NCBI GenBank assembly: GCA_041920505.1 | Contig: JBHGXV010000041.1 | Coordinates: 1-63,326 of the forward strand | DNA length: 63,326 nt | DNA from: JBHGXV01 sp041920505 | GTDB lineage: Bacteria; Bacillota; Bacilli; Brevibacillales; Brevibacillaceae | Direction of reading: 5' to 3' | In this document: piece after piece, positions 1-11,090 of the stretch | How the letters are laid out: every line of letters begins with the position of its first letter | Numbering within the stretch: the first letter of the stretch is position 1 | Position numbers and translations under genes: made by a program | Notes under the pieces: model-generated | Databases searched by the model: none | What the model was told of the DNA's origin: nothing | Seen by the model: only the letters and a program-made list of their open reading frames with translations

Positions 1-93
1 AAGACCCCTCATAGACGATGAGGTTGATAGGTTCGGTGTGGAAGCGCCGCAAGGCGTGGAGCTGACGAATACTAATCGGTCGAGGACTTATCC
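1..93 (+). rRNA. 23S rRNA, 3' end (partial)
   Basis: The first bases match the conserved 3' end of bacterial 23S rRNA: the segment with 'gctgacgaatactaatcggt' is followed by 'cgaggactta', as in Bacillales. The gene enters from the left edge, so only about 93 bases are visible. The mature 3' end is placed near 93 by similarity and could be off by a few bases. Confidence 0.95.
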
Positions 94-194
94 ACTCATT
101 CCTTCGCTTCTTTGTTTGCGTATCCGGTTTTGAAGGAACAAGCAAAACAGGCAACGTTACGACTTTTTTGCTGTAAATACATACCGCATAGGCT
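94..194 (+). other. rrn trailer with no 5S rRNA gene
   Basis: This is the spacer after 23S. It holds T-rich sequence and a segment around 110-150 that resembles the post-23S processing flank of Bacillales. None of the conserved blocks of a 5S gene are present, and no tRNA can be folded. The operon ends at the terminator at 195-223. Confidence 0.7.
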
Positions 195-223
195 CCTCAA
201 CTTGTCGAAGTTGAGGTTTTTTT
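195..223 (+). terminator. rho-independent terminator of the rRNA operon
   Basis: A perfect 9-bp stem (195-203 with 208-216), a 4-base loop and a run of seven T. It lies about 100 bases after the 23S end, so it terminates an operon that lacks a 5S gene at this end. Confidence 0.9.
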
Positions 224-243
224 GTTTACTGTATGTGGGAGGC

Positions 244-272
244 TTGCGAGCCAACCGCGCGTAGACTAACAT
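244..272 (+). promoter_or_regulatory. weak candidate sigma-A promoter for the glycosyltransferase
   Basis: TTGCGA and TAACAT are separated by 17 bases, about 65 bases before the start codon. Both boxes deviate from consensus, so this is only a candidate. Confidence 0.3.
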
Positions 273-337
273 GGAAGAAGCGGTGTTTGGATGATTCTGG
301 GAGAAAGCAAGGACGGGACAAGCGAAGGAGAATGGAA

Positions 338-1459
338 ATGAAAAAAATCCTGATCTTTTCCGCCTCAATAGGGAACGGGCATAACCAGGCGGCAAGAGCG
401 ATGCAGGAGTGTCTTGCGGAAAACGGCTACTCCTCCATGATTATCGATACGCTGGAGTACATCAGCCCCACGTTTCACAAAATCTTGCTTGAGGGTTATA
501 CCAATTTGCTGAAGCTGTCTCCCAAGATGTGGGGGCGTATTTACCACAACACGGAGAAGAGCCGTTTGTTTGACATGAATGTGATTATGAACAAACTGCT
601 CGCCAATAAGCTGAAGAAATTGATCAACAGCGTGAATCCGGACGCGTTTATCGCCACCCATCCGTTTGCCAGTTGCATGCTTTCCGTATTGAAAGGCAGA
701 AACGAGTGGAAGGAACCGATCTACACCATCATTACCGACTATACCATCCACCCGTCATGGATCAACCATCATATCAATTATTATTTCATTGCGCATGAAC
801 AACTGTTCTACCTGGTGGATATCTACCGCCAGGATTACAAAAAATTTAAGCCGATGGGAATCCCCATCATGAAAAAGTTCCGCGAACCGCTCGATACAGA
901 CGAGCTTAAACGCAAGTTTGGGATTCGTCCTGACGAGAAAACCATCATCCTGTCCGGCGGCGGACTGGGGTTGGGGCCGATGGAACAGATGCTCATGGGG
1001 TTGGAAGAGATCTCTCAGCCGTTTAAGGCATTTGTGCTCACCGGTTTGAACGAAAAGCTGTACAAACGGGTCACCAGCCGAACCTATCGCCATGAAGTGA
1101 TTCCATTGCGCTATATCGACAATTTCCATGAGTATTTGCAAGTCGCCGACCTGATCGTCACCAAGTCCGGTGGCCTGACGACAGCGGAGGTGCTGAGCAA
1201 GCAGGTGCCGATGATCATTTACAACCCCTTGCCGGGACAAGAAGAAAGAAACAGTCACTTTTTGCTCAACAATGGCTGTGCCGTGCACGCAAACGTAATC
1301 GAACAGTTGGTGTACTTCATCGAAGAACTGCTCGACAACCCGAAAAAAGTGGAGTACATGAAACAGATGGCGCAGACGGTCGCCAAACCGGACGCGGCCG
1401 AGCGCATCACCCGATTCATCATGGAAGACATGGAAGGGTGCCACGCGGAACGCCTGTGA
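338..1459 (+). CDS. MGDG synthase/UgtP-type diacylglycerol glycosyltransferase
   Basis: A 373-residue membrane-associated GT28-type glycosyltransferase. The family transfers sugar from UDP-glucose or UDP-galactose to diacylglycerol, making glycolipids and lipoteichoic acid anchors. The N-terminal MGDG-synthase domain shows 'GNGHNQAA' near residue 12 and 'TDYTIHPSWI'. The C-terminal nucleotide-sugar domain shows 'LSGGGLGLGPM' and 'TKSGGLTTAEVL'. The frame stays open upstream, but AAGGAG at 325-330 is 7 bases from ATG 338 and only 1 base from ATG 332, so 338 is preferred. A HAD phosphatase follows after 21 bases, probably in the same operon. UgtP is the closest well-known relative, but substrate and product are not proven, so no symbol is given. 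Confidence 0.85.
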   Translation: MKKILIFSASIGNGHNQAARAMQECLAENGYSSMIIDTLEYISPTFHKILLEGYTNLLKLSPKMWGRIYHNTEKSRLFDMNVIMNKLLANKLKKLINSVNPDAFIATHPFASCMLSVLKGRNEWKEPIYTIITDYTIHPSWINHHINYYFIAHEQLFYLVDIYRQDYKKFKPMGIPIMKKFREPLDTDELKRKFGIRPDEKTIILSGGGLGLGPMEQMLMGLEEISQPFKAFVLTGLNEKLYKRVTSRTYRHEVIPLRYIDNFHEYLQVADLIVTKSGGLTTAEVLSKQVPMIIYNPLPGQEERNSHFLLNNGCAVHANVIEQLVYFIEELLDNPKKVEYMKQMAQTVAKPDAAERITRFIMEDMEGCHAERL

Positions 1460-1480
1460 CTCCAAGCGAGGTGGAAAGAG

Positions 1481-2164
1481 ATGACGATTTCACACGCCGT
1501 CCTGTTTGACATGGACGGCACGCTTTTGCAAACAGAAAAATTGGCCACACCAGCGTTTCGACGCACCTTTGAGGAATTGCGCGCACGCGGCCTGTGGGAC
1601 GGCCCGATTCCGGACGAAGACCAGTTGACCAATGTGCTGGGCATGACGTTAACCCACCTGTGGAACACGCTTTTGCCCGGTGCCAGCCAAGAGACCAAGG
1701 CGATTGCCGATCAACTGCTGCTGGAGCATGAGGTGAAATTGTTGGCTGAAGGCGTAACCGATCTGTATCCGGGTGTAAAAGAGACGCTGCATCACCTCCA
1801 CGACAAGGGGATCGCTCTGTTTGTCGCCAGTAACGGACTGGAAGGATACATTGACGCCGTCTGCGGACAGTTTGGCATCAAACAACTGTTTACTGACCTC
1901 TATTCAGCCGGCCGGTTTCAGACCAGATCCAAGAACGACCTGGTGGCCAAACTGTTGTCCGACTACCAGGTTCAGCACGCGATCATGGTCGGGGATCGGC
2001 ATTCTGACGTGGAAGCGGGCAGGACGAACGGCCTGTTTACGATCGGATGTGATTTCGGTTTCGCCAAACCGGGCGAACTGGATGGGGCCGACGCGATCAT
2101 CCGCCAGTTTTCCGATCTGCTTGCCCATGTGCCGTTTCCGCACATCAGCCAACCAACGACTTGA
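1481..2164 (+). CDS. HAD-superfamily hydrolase (phosphoglycolate phosphatase-like)
   Basis: A 227-residue soluble hydrolase, probably a small-molecule phosphatase. Motif I is DMDGT (10-14), with the nucleophile Asp10 and acid/base Asp12. Motif II is 'VASNGLEGY' and motif IV 'MVGDRHSDVEAG'. An alpha-helical cap lies between motifs I and II, as in subclass I beta-phosphoglucomutase/Gph proteins. ATG 1481 is preceded by a purine-rich site. It starts 21 bases after the glycosyltransferase and the shared terminator overlaps its stop codon. The sequence does not reveal the substrate. Confidence 0.88.
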   Translation: MTISHAVLFDMDGTLLQTEKLATPAFRRTFEELRARGLWDGPIPDEDQLTNVLGMTLTHLWNTLLPGASQETKAIADQLLLEHEVKLLAEGVTDLYPGVKETLHHLHDKGIALFVASNGLEGYIDAVCGQFGIKQLFTDLYSAGRFQTRSKNDLVAKLLSDYQVQHAIMVGDRHSDVEAGRTNGLFTIGCDFGFAKPGELDGADAIIRQFSDLLAHVPFPHISQPTT

Positions 2165-2191
2165 CCATTCCTGCCGGGGAATGGTTTTTTT
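2164..2191 (+). terminator. terminator after the HAD hydrolase gene
   Basis: An 8-bp stem (2164-2171 with 2178-2185), a 6-base loop and a T-run. The hairpin begins on the last base of the stop codon. It separates the glycosyltransferase-HAD pair from the ctsR operon. Confidence 0.9.
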
Positions 2192-2254
2192 CGTGGGATG
2201 ACTTACGGGCGGCCGTTCCGCAAAAACTAACGAAAAGGGGCGGCAAGTGACCTC

Positions 2255-2283
2255 TTGTCAAGGCCAGAAAAAAGGCTTATAAT
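2255..2283 (+). promoter_or_regulatory. sigma-A promoter of the ctsR operon
   Basis: TTGTCA (2255-2260) and a perfect TATAAT (2278-2283) are 17 bases apart. The CtsR operator begins four bases downstream of the -10 box, so bound repressor would cover the transcription start. Confidence 0.9.
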
Positions 2284-2286
2284 TAA

Positions 2287-2309
2287 AGTCAAAGATAGTC
2301 AAAGTCAAT
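2287..2309 (+). promoter_or_regulatory. CtsR operator
   Basis: AGTCAAA-GAT-AGTCAAA (2287-2303) matches the known CtsR heptad direct repeat with 3-base spacing. A third, degenerate heptad (AGTCAAT, 2303-2309) overlaps the last base. The position around +1 predicts autorepression of ctsR-mcsA-mcsB-clpC, relieved by heat when McsB inactivates CtsR. Confidence 0.92.
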
Positions 2310-2373
2310 GAACAAACGTTTGCTGACTGTCCGGACAGCGAATGGGTAAGGATGGTAAGAAGGAGGGGACGTC

Positions 2374-2838
2374 TTGCGTAACATTTCGGACATCATTGAA
2401 CAACATCTCAAGCAAATTCTGCAGGATAGTCCGACGGGAACAATCGAGATCCAGCGAAGCGAGATTGCCGAATTGTTTCAATGTGTGCCTTCCCAGATCA
2501 ATTATGTGATTAATACCCGTTTTACCGTGGAGAAAGGATATATCGTGGAAAGCAAACGCGGGGGAGGTGGCTACATTCGGATTCGCAAGGCACAGATCGT
2601 CAACATGGCGAAACTGCAGGAACTGCTGACGGAAGAATGGATCGGCGAATCCATCTCCCAGAGTGTCGGTCACTCCATCATCGACCGATTGTACGAAGAA
2701 GGTCTGATCACTGCGCGTGAAGCATCCCTGATGAAAGCGGCCACTTCGCGAAGCGTCCTCCAGGTGGAGACGCACGTTCGCGACCGCCTCAGAGCCAGCA
2801 TATTGAAACAGATGATTACATCTATATTGTTAAGGTAG
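2374..2838 (+). CDS. ctsR: transcriptional repressor CtsR
   Basis: A 154-residue repressor of class III heat-shock genes. It has an N-terminal winged-helix DNA-binding domain, including the glycine-rich wing 'KRGGGGYIRI' near residue 65, and a C-terminal dimerisation domain. The start is TTG 2374, supported by AAGGAGGGG at 2360-2368; no ATG lies nearby in frame. It is first in the ctsR-mcsA-mcsB-clpC operon and has its own operator upstream. In Bacillus, CtsR acts as a protein thermosensor, and its removal depends on McsA/McsB and ClpCP, all encoded here. Confidence 0.97.
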   Translation: MRNISDIIEQHLKQILQDSPTGTIEIQRSEIAELFQCVPSQINYVINTRFTVEKGYIVESKRGGGGYIRIRKAQIVNMAKLQELLTEEWIGESISQSVGHSIIDRLYEEGLITAREASLMKAATSRSVLQVETHVRDRLRASILKQMITSILLR

Positions 2839-2848
2839 GTGGGAGAAC

Positions 2849-3391
2849 ATGAACTGTGAGGAATGCGGCAAACGGCCGGCGACGCTTCACCTGACGAAAA
2901 TCGTCAACGGCGAGAAAACGGAATATCATATCTGTGAGCACTGTGCCAAAGAAAAGGGCGACGTGATTTCCGACTTCAGCAATTTCAGCATTCACAATCT
3001 CCTGTCCGGCTTGCTTGATTTTGACCCGATGAACAAAAGTTCGGCAGGAAGTTCGCAAGCAACGCACACCCCACCGCAAGCCAAGCCGCTGCGTTGCGAA
3101 ACCTGCGGATTGACGTACGCCCAGTTCAGCAAAAGCGGACGCTTCGGCTGCAGCGACTGTTACCAGTATTTCGGCGCTCGTCTGGATCCGTTGTTTCGGC
3201 GCATACACGGCAATACTCACCACATCGGAAAAGTGCCGGAGCGGACCGGCGGCCAGTTGAAAATCCGCAAAGAACTGGAGCAACTGAAGGCGACGCTCCA
3301 GCAGTACATCGCCACCGAGGAGTTTGAAAAGGCAGCGGAAATTCGCGACCGCATCCGCGCGTTGGAACAAAAGATCGGTCAGTCGCAATGA
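2849..3391 (+). CDS. mcsA: McsA, zinc-binding activator of the McsB arginine kinase
   Basis: A 180-residue cytoplasmic protein with four CxxC pairs (CEEC, CEHC, CETC, CSDC) that form two zinc-finger-like units, followed by a C-terminal UvrB/UvrC-type helical motif (about 140-178, 'LQQYIATEEFEKAAEIRD'). McsA stimulates McsB and links it to ClpC. Length and domain order match the Bacillus protein. ATG 2849 lies 10 bases after the ctsR stop, preceded by a GGGAG site. Confidence 0.96.
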   Translation: MNCEECGKRPATLHLTKIVNGEKTEYHICEHCAKEKGDVISDFSNFSIHNLLSGLLDFDPMNKSSAGSSQATHTPPQAKPLRCETCGLTYAQFSKSGRFGCSDCYQYFGARLDPLFRRIHGNTHHIGKVPERTGGQLKIRKELEQLKATLQQYIATEEFEKAAEIRDRIRALEQKIGQSQ

Positions 3392-3408
3392 CGAGGAGGT
3401 GAGCAGTC

Positions 3409-4473
3409 ATGTCGCTTCAACGTTTCATGCAACATCCGTGGAGCAACTGGATGAGAGGAGAAGGGCCCGACGCGGACATTGTTGTCAGTACCCGCATCCG
3501 GATCGCCCGCAATCTGCGGCAGCATCCGTTCCCGCTCTTGGCCACCGACTCCCAGGCGGAGGAAGTTGTGCGCAAGGTGGCGGAGGTGGGGAAGTCGGAG
3601 GCGATGAGGCAAAAAGGGCCGTTCGAGCTCATCAAGATGGAGGAACTGAATTCTCTCGAAAAACGCGCCCTGGTGGAAAAGCACCTGATTAGCCCCAACC
3701 TGGCGGAGGAATCGCGCAAAGGGGCGGTGTTGCTCAACGAAGACGAATCCATCAGCATTATGATCAATGAAGAAGACCACATCCGCATTCAGGTGCTGCT
3801 CCCCGGCTTCCAGCTGACAGAGGCGTGGGAGATCGGCACCCGGATCGACGACATATTCGAAAAACATCTCAACTACGCGTTTGACGAAAAACGCGGGTAT
3901 CTGACCAGTTGCCCGACCAACGTCGGCACCGGGATCAGGGCATCCGTGATGCTGCATTTGCCCGCACTGGTAATGACGCAGCAAATCAACCGCATCCTGC
4001 AGGCGATCAACCAGGTGGGTCTGGTGGTACGCGGGTTGTACGGCGAAGGCAGCGAGGCCCAGGGGAATCTGTTCCAGCTGTCCAACCAGGTAACCCTGGG
4101 GATGTCGGAAACCGATATCCTCTCCAACCTGTACAGCGTGGCCAAACAGATCGTCGAGCAGGAACGTGTGGCCCGCCGCTATTTGCTGGAAAACTCCCGG
4201 ATCGCGCTGGAAGACCGGATCTGCCGCTCCTACGGCATCCTGCTGCACGCGCGGACCATCGAATCCAAAGAGGCCGCCCAGCGTCTTTCCGACATTCGCC
4301 TGGGGATCGATCTGGGCATCATCCCGAACGTTTCCAGCGTTGTTCTGAACGAACTGCTGGTCATGACCCAACCCGGATTTTTGCAGCAATACGCCGGTCA
4401 GAAGTTGACTCCGGAGCAGCGGGACGAACGGCGTGCCCGGCTGATCCGCGAGCGGCTGGCCACCCGGAATTGA
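3409..4473 (+). CDS. mcsB: protein-arginine kinase McsB
   Basis: A 354-residue member of the ATP:guanido phosphotransferase family that phosphorylates arginine residues in proteins, marking CtsR and misfolded substrates for ClpCP degradation. The ATP-binding signature 'STRIRIARNL' lies near residue 28, and the downstream segment 'CPTNVGTGIRASVMLHLP' is the family's conserved catalytic-region block. It has no transmembrane segment. The gene lies 17 bases after mcsA and 34 bases before clpC, in the standard operon order. Confidence 0.96.
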   Translation: MSLQRFMQHPWSNWMRGEGPDADIVVSTRIRIARNLRQHPFPLLATDSQAEEVVRKVAEVGKSEAMRQKGPFELIKMEELNSLEKRALVEKHLISPNLAEESRKGAVLLNEDESISIMINEEDHIRIQVLLPGFQLTEAWEIGTRIDDIFEKHLNYAFDEKRGYLTSCPTNVGTGIRASVMLHLPALVMTQQINRILQAINQVGLVVRGLYGEGSEAQGNLFQLSNQVTLGMSETDILSNLYSVAKQIVEQERVARRYLLENSRIALEDRICRSYGILLHARTIESKEAAQRLSDIRLGIDLGIIPNVSSVVLNELLVMTQPGFLQQYAGQKLTPEQRDERRARLIRERLATRN

Positions 4474-4507
4474 CATACACAAGAAAGTGTTTGGAGGTGC
4501 ATTCATC

Positions 4508-6952
<2,445 letters not shown>

Positions 6953-6957
6953 TGGCG

Positions 6958-6986
6958 AAATCCCCGCGTCTGTGCGGGGATTTTTT
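6958..6986 (+). terminator. terminator of the ctsR operon
   Basis: A 7-bp GC-rich stem (6961-6967 with 6974-6980), a 6-base loop and six T, directly after clpC. Confidence 0.92.
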
Positions 6987-7053
6987 CAGGCAGGAGATCG
7001 CCGGCTTGTACCGAAGTATCTATGAATGAAATAGGACTGACGGGAGTATACGT

Positions 7054-8421
<1,368 letters not shown>

Positions 8422-8424
8422 AGT

Positions 8425-9501
8425 ATGCTGGACACATTGAAAAGAGAGACATATGGCAGCGAAGTCTTGCGTTTCGTCGCCCCCGGGACGCAATTTCGTG
8501 AAGGACTGGAAAGCGTGTTGCGCGCCAAGACCGGTGCCTTGATCGTCGTCGGTTACGGTCCGGAGATGAAAAACATCGTCGACGGCGGCTTTTCCATCAA
8601 TTGCGAATTTACCCCCGCCCATTTGTATGAATTGGCGAAGATGGACGGGGCTATTATATTGAGTGAAGACGCCAAACGGATCTTGTACGCCAACACGCAG
8701 TTGAACCCCTCTCCGCACATCCCGACGACCGAGACGGGAACGCGTCACCGCACGGCCGAGCGAACCGCCAAGCAGACCAATCACCTGGTGATTGCCATCT
8801 CGCAGCGGCGGAACGTCATCACCCTGTATCAGGGAAACTTCCGGTACGTGCTCAAAGACATCGGGGTCATCCTGAGCAAGGCGAACCAGGCGGTGCAGAC
8901 GCTGGAGAAATACAAATCGGTGCTGGACCAGGCTCTCACCAACCTGGGGGCGCTCGAATTTGAAGAATTGGTCACCATCCATGAGATCGTCCAGGTGATG
9001 CAGCGGATCGAAATGGTGCTTCGGATCAAGACGGAAATCATCAAATACATTCATGAATTGGGCACGGAAGGCCGTTTGATCAGCATGCAACTGGAAGAGT
9101 TGGTCGCCAATGTGGAAGAAGAGGCGTATATGCTGATTCGCGATTACAGCAGGGACCCGGAGGTGGATCCGTATCGCGTTCTGGCGGAGATGAAAAAGTT
9201 GACGCCGGAAGAACTCCTGGAAATGGACGGATTTTTGCGTTTGCTCGGATTTCCGGCCAACACCAATCCGCAGGAAGAGACCGTTTCGCCGCGCGGCTAC
9301 CGGATTCTGAACAAGATTCCGCGCCTGCCGTCGCCGATCATCAACAACCTGGTCCATCATTTTCACTATTTGCCAAGAGTGATGATGGCAACGATTGAAG
9401 AACTGGACGAAGTGGACGGCATTGGGGAGGTCCGTGCCCGCGCGATCAAGGATGGCCTGAAGCGGATTCAAGAACAAGTGTTCATTGACAGGCATATTTG
9501 A
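8425..9501 (+). CDS. disA: DNA integrity scanning diadenylate cyclase DisA
   Basis: A 358-residue enzyme that condenses two ATP into c-di-AMP and scans DNA for branched structures, delaying sporulation when it finds damage. The catalytic DGA motif is at 74-76 and RHR at 107-109. The central helical linker and the C-terminal helix-hairpin-helix DNA-binding domain ('ELDEVDGIGEVRARAI') are intact. It begins 3 bases after radA and is probably co-translated. Confidence 0.97.
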   Translation: MLDTLKRETYGSEVLRFVAPGTQFREGLESVLRAKTGALIVVGYGPEMKNIVDGGFSINCEFTPAHLYELAKMDGAIILSEDAKRILYANTQLNPSPHIPTTETGTRHRTAERTAKQTNHLVIAISQRRNVITLYQGNFRYVLKDIGVILSKANQAVQTLEKYKSVLDQALTNLGALEFEELVTIHEIVQVMQRIEMVLRIKTEIIKYIHELGTEGRLISMQLEELVANVEEEAYMLIRDYSRDPEVDPYRVLAEMKKLTPEELLEMDGFLRLLGFPANTNPQEETVSPRGYRILNKIPRLPSPIINNLVHHFHYLPRVMMATIEELDEVDGIGEVRARAIKDGLKRIQEQVFIDRHI

Positions 9502-9514
9502 AGTACAATAGTAT
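9485..9514 (+). promoter_or_regulatory. candidate sigma-A promoter of pssA
   Basis: A consensus TTGACA lies inside the last codons of disA, 18 bases from TAGTAT. It is 48 bases upstream of the pssA start, so pssA may be transcribed independently of radA-disA. Confidence 0.55.
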
Positions 9515-9561
9515 AAAGGCGGTTATCGTTTTATGCTCACCATTTTTCCAGGAGGTACCCT

Positions 9562-10290
9562 ATGTTCGTAAAAGCGTTGCCGAGCATGTTGACTGTTGGC
9601 AATCTGTTTTTGGGGATCGTAGCCATCATCCTCGCCTTTCAAGGCAATCAATACGTCGATTTAGCGGCGATCACCGTCATCATCGGCATGCTTCTGGACG
9701 GACTGGACGGGCGGGTGGCGCGGCTCTTGAACGCACAGAGCGAATTCGGCAAGGAGCTGGACTCACTGTCCGACGTGATTACCTTCGGGGTAGCTCCGGC
9801 GTTTATCATGTATGTGGTGGCTCTGCAAGAATTGTCTCTGGCAGGCATTTTGATTACCGCTGTATTCCCGATTTGCGGCGCGCTTCGCCTCGCTCGTTTC
9901 AATGTGCAGACAGGGGTTCCCGGTTATTTTATCGGGTTGCCGATCACGGCGGCTGGAGGCGTGCTGGCGACGCTGGCCCTGTATCATGAAGTGTTCCCGA
10001 TCGGGCTGCTCTCGTTCAGCATGGTGTTGCTGGCCTTTCTGATGATCTCCAAAATCAAGTACCCGAACTTCAAAAAAGTCGGGATTCCCAAAGCGGCATA
10101 CTGGATCACGCCGTTGATCGTGGCCTTGGTCGTCGTCGCGGCGCTGAAATTTCCCAACCAGTTTCCGCGCATCGTCTTCTTGCCGCTGGCCCTGTATGCG
10201 CTCTACGGGTTAAAAAAAAACGTTGACCTGTTGGTGCGCAAATGGAAAAATCGACAGGCAGGCGAAGAAAAGACTCTGCCGTTTGACTAA
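9562..10290 (+). CDS. pssA: CDP-diacylglycerol--serine O-phosphatidyltransferase
   Basis: A 242-residue integral membrane enzyme that makes phosphatidylserine from CDP-diacylglycerol and serine, the first step to phosphatidylethanolamine. The CDP-alcohol phosphotransferase signature DG-x2-AR-x8-G-x3-D-x3-D begins at residue 54 and is complete. About six hydrophobic segments follow, with a basic C-terminal tail. AGGAGGT lies before ATG 9562. In B. subtilis pssA is elsewhere; its place between disA and the PIN/TRAM gene is a lineage marker. Confidence 0.93.
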   Translation: MFVKALPSMLTVGNLFLGIVAIILAFQGNQYVDLAAITVIIGMLLDGLDGRVARLLNAQSEFGKELDSLSDVITFGVAPAFIMYVVALQELSLAGILITAVFPICGALRLARFNVQTGVPGYFIGLPITAAGGVLATLALYHEVFPIGLLSFSMVLLAFLMISKIKYPNFKKVGIPKAAYWITPLIVALVVVAALKFPNQFPRIVFLPLALYALYGLKKNVDLLVRKWKNRQAGEEKTLPFD

Positions 10291-10304
10291 TGGAATCCGC
10301 ACAA

Positions 10305-10348
10305 GACACAACCCCGTTGAGTCGGCATCGATTCAACGGGGTTGTGTC
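10305..10348. repeat. 16-bp perfect inverted repeat between convergent genes
   Basis: The arms 10305-10320 and 10333-10348 are perfectly complementary and flank a 12-base spacer. It lies between pssA (+) and the small Cys-rich gene (-). It is placed like a bidirectional terminator, but neither strand has a T-run after the stem. Confidence 0.8.
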
Positions 10349-10408
10349 ATCGGGGTGGCTGCAACCTTTTCGGGGTTTGATTCGTAGGTAAAGATGACAG
10401 GTGTCCAT

Positions 10409-10804
10409 TCATGAGAGATTGAAAACTCCCAGCGTGTTCAGACGCTCCGATTCGCTTTTCAGCACCTCGGACAGCTTGATGTCCGCGATGTTGCACAAAG
10501 CGGTCAAGTAAAACAGGTTCTTGCCCAGTTCGGCGGTCAGTACGTCCCGGCAGTGCTCGCACAGATGGCCCGAAAAATGGGTGTCAAGCAGTTCCCGATT
10601 TTCCGACAGGCTTTTACTTGCGTCATACGGTTGTTTTTTCGCGACGATCTGGACGCAGCCGCATTCCGTTATGGCTTTTGTCAGCGCGCGATTGACGCGG
10701 GCCGTGGTTTCCTGGGTTTTCGAGATGACGTCGAGAATGCTCCGGTGGCGGATGAGCAATTGTGACACTTGATCCTGGAAGTCGTCTAATGTGTTCTTAC
10801 CCAA
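10409..10804 (-). CDS. Cys-rich small protein with MazG-like C-terminal segment (unknown function)
   Basis: A 131-residue cytoplasmic protein. It has an N-terminal amphipathic helical region, a CxC pair (Cys48, Cys50), an H-x-CEHC cluster (His80, Cys82, His84, Cys85) and another Cys104, suggesting a metal or redox site. The segment 'ELGKNLFYLTALCNIADIK' (92-110) resembles the helix of MazG-type nucleotide pyrophosphohydrolases, but the full EExxE metal motifs are absent. I recall similar proteins in Paenibacillaceae annotated as DUF1573-type, which I cannot verify. Start TTG 10804 follows GAGGTG by 7 bases. It has a perfect consensus promoter at 10865-10894. Function unknown. Confidence 0.8.
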   Translation of the reverse strand: MGKNTLDDFQDQVSQLLIRHRSILDVISKTQETTARVNRALTKAITECGCVQIVAKKQPYDASKSLSENRELLDTHFSGHLCEHCRDVLTAELGKNLFYLTALCNIADIKLSEVLKSESERLNTLGVFNLS

Positions 10805-10864
10805 CGCGATTCACCTCTGTTCCAAATCGGGGTGTCGTCAGAATTTTTTCACCTTTCCCTTGTT

Positions 10865-10894
10865 ATTATACGGACCGTTCACAGGCGATGTCAA
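10865..10894 (-). promoter_or_regulatory. consensus sigma-A promoter for the Cys-rich gene
   Basis: Read on the minus strand: TTGACA (10894-10889), an 18-base spacer, then TATAAT (10870-10865). Both hexamers are perfect. The start would lie near 10858, about 55 bases before the TTG start codon. Confidence 0.88.
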
Positions 10895-10924
10895 ACAAAG
10901 AAAGTAAGAAATCACGGTTGTCTG

Positions 10925-10994
10925 TTGACTGAAATTTAGGTCATATGTTAAAATTTTTGGCTATTTGACACTGCGAAAAAAATTTTGTTATAGT
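10925..10994 (+). promoter_or_regulatory. two overlapping candidate sigma-A promoters of the PIN/TRAM gene
   Basis: Candidate 1 is TTGACT (10925-10930), 17 bases, TTAAAA (10948-10953). Candidate 2 is TTGACA (10965-10970), 18 bases, TATAGT (10989-10994), and is the stronger. The promoters diverge from the minus-strand promoter at 10865-10894 across a 31-base gap. Confidence 0.75.
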
Positions 10995-11090
10995 GAGGGG
11001 TAAGCCGGATGAAAACCTGCAACACTCTTTCTTGGCATACAGGGTTTTTCTTGCCCGCTTCTGTCTATATTAATAAAAGGAGGTGAACCC

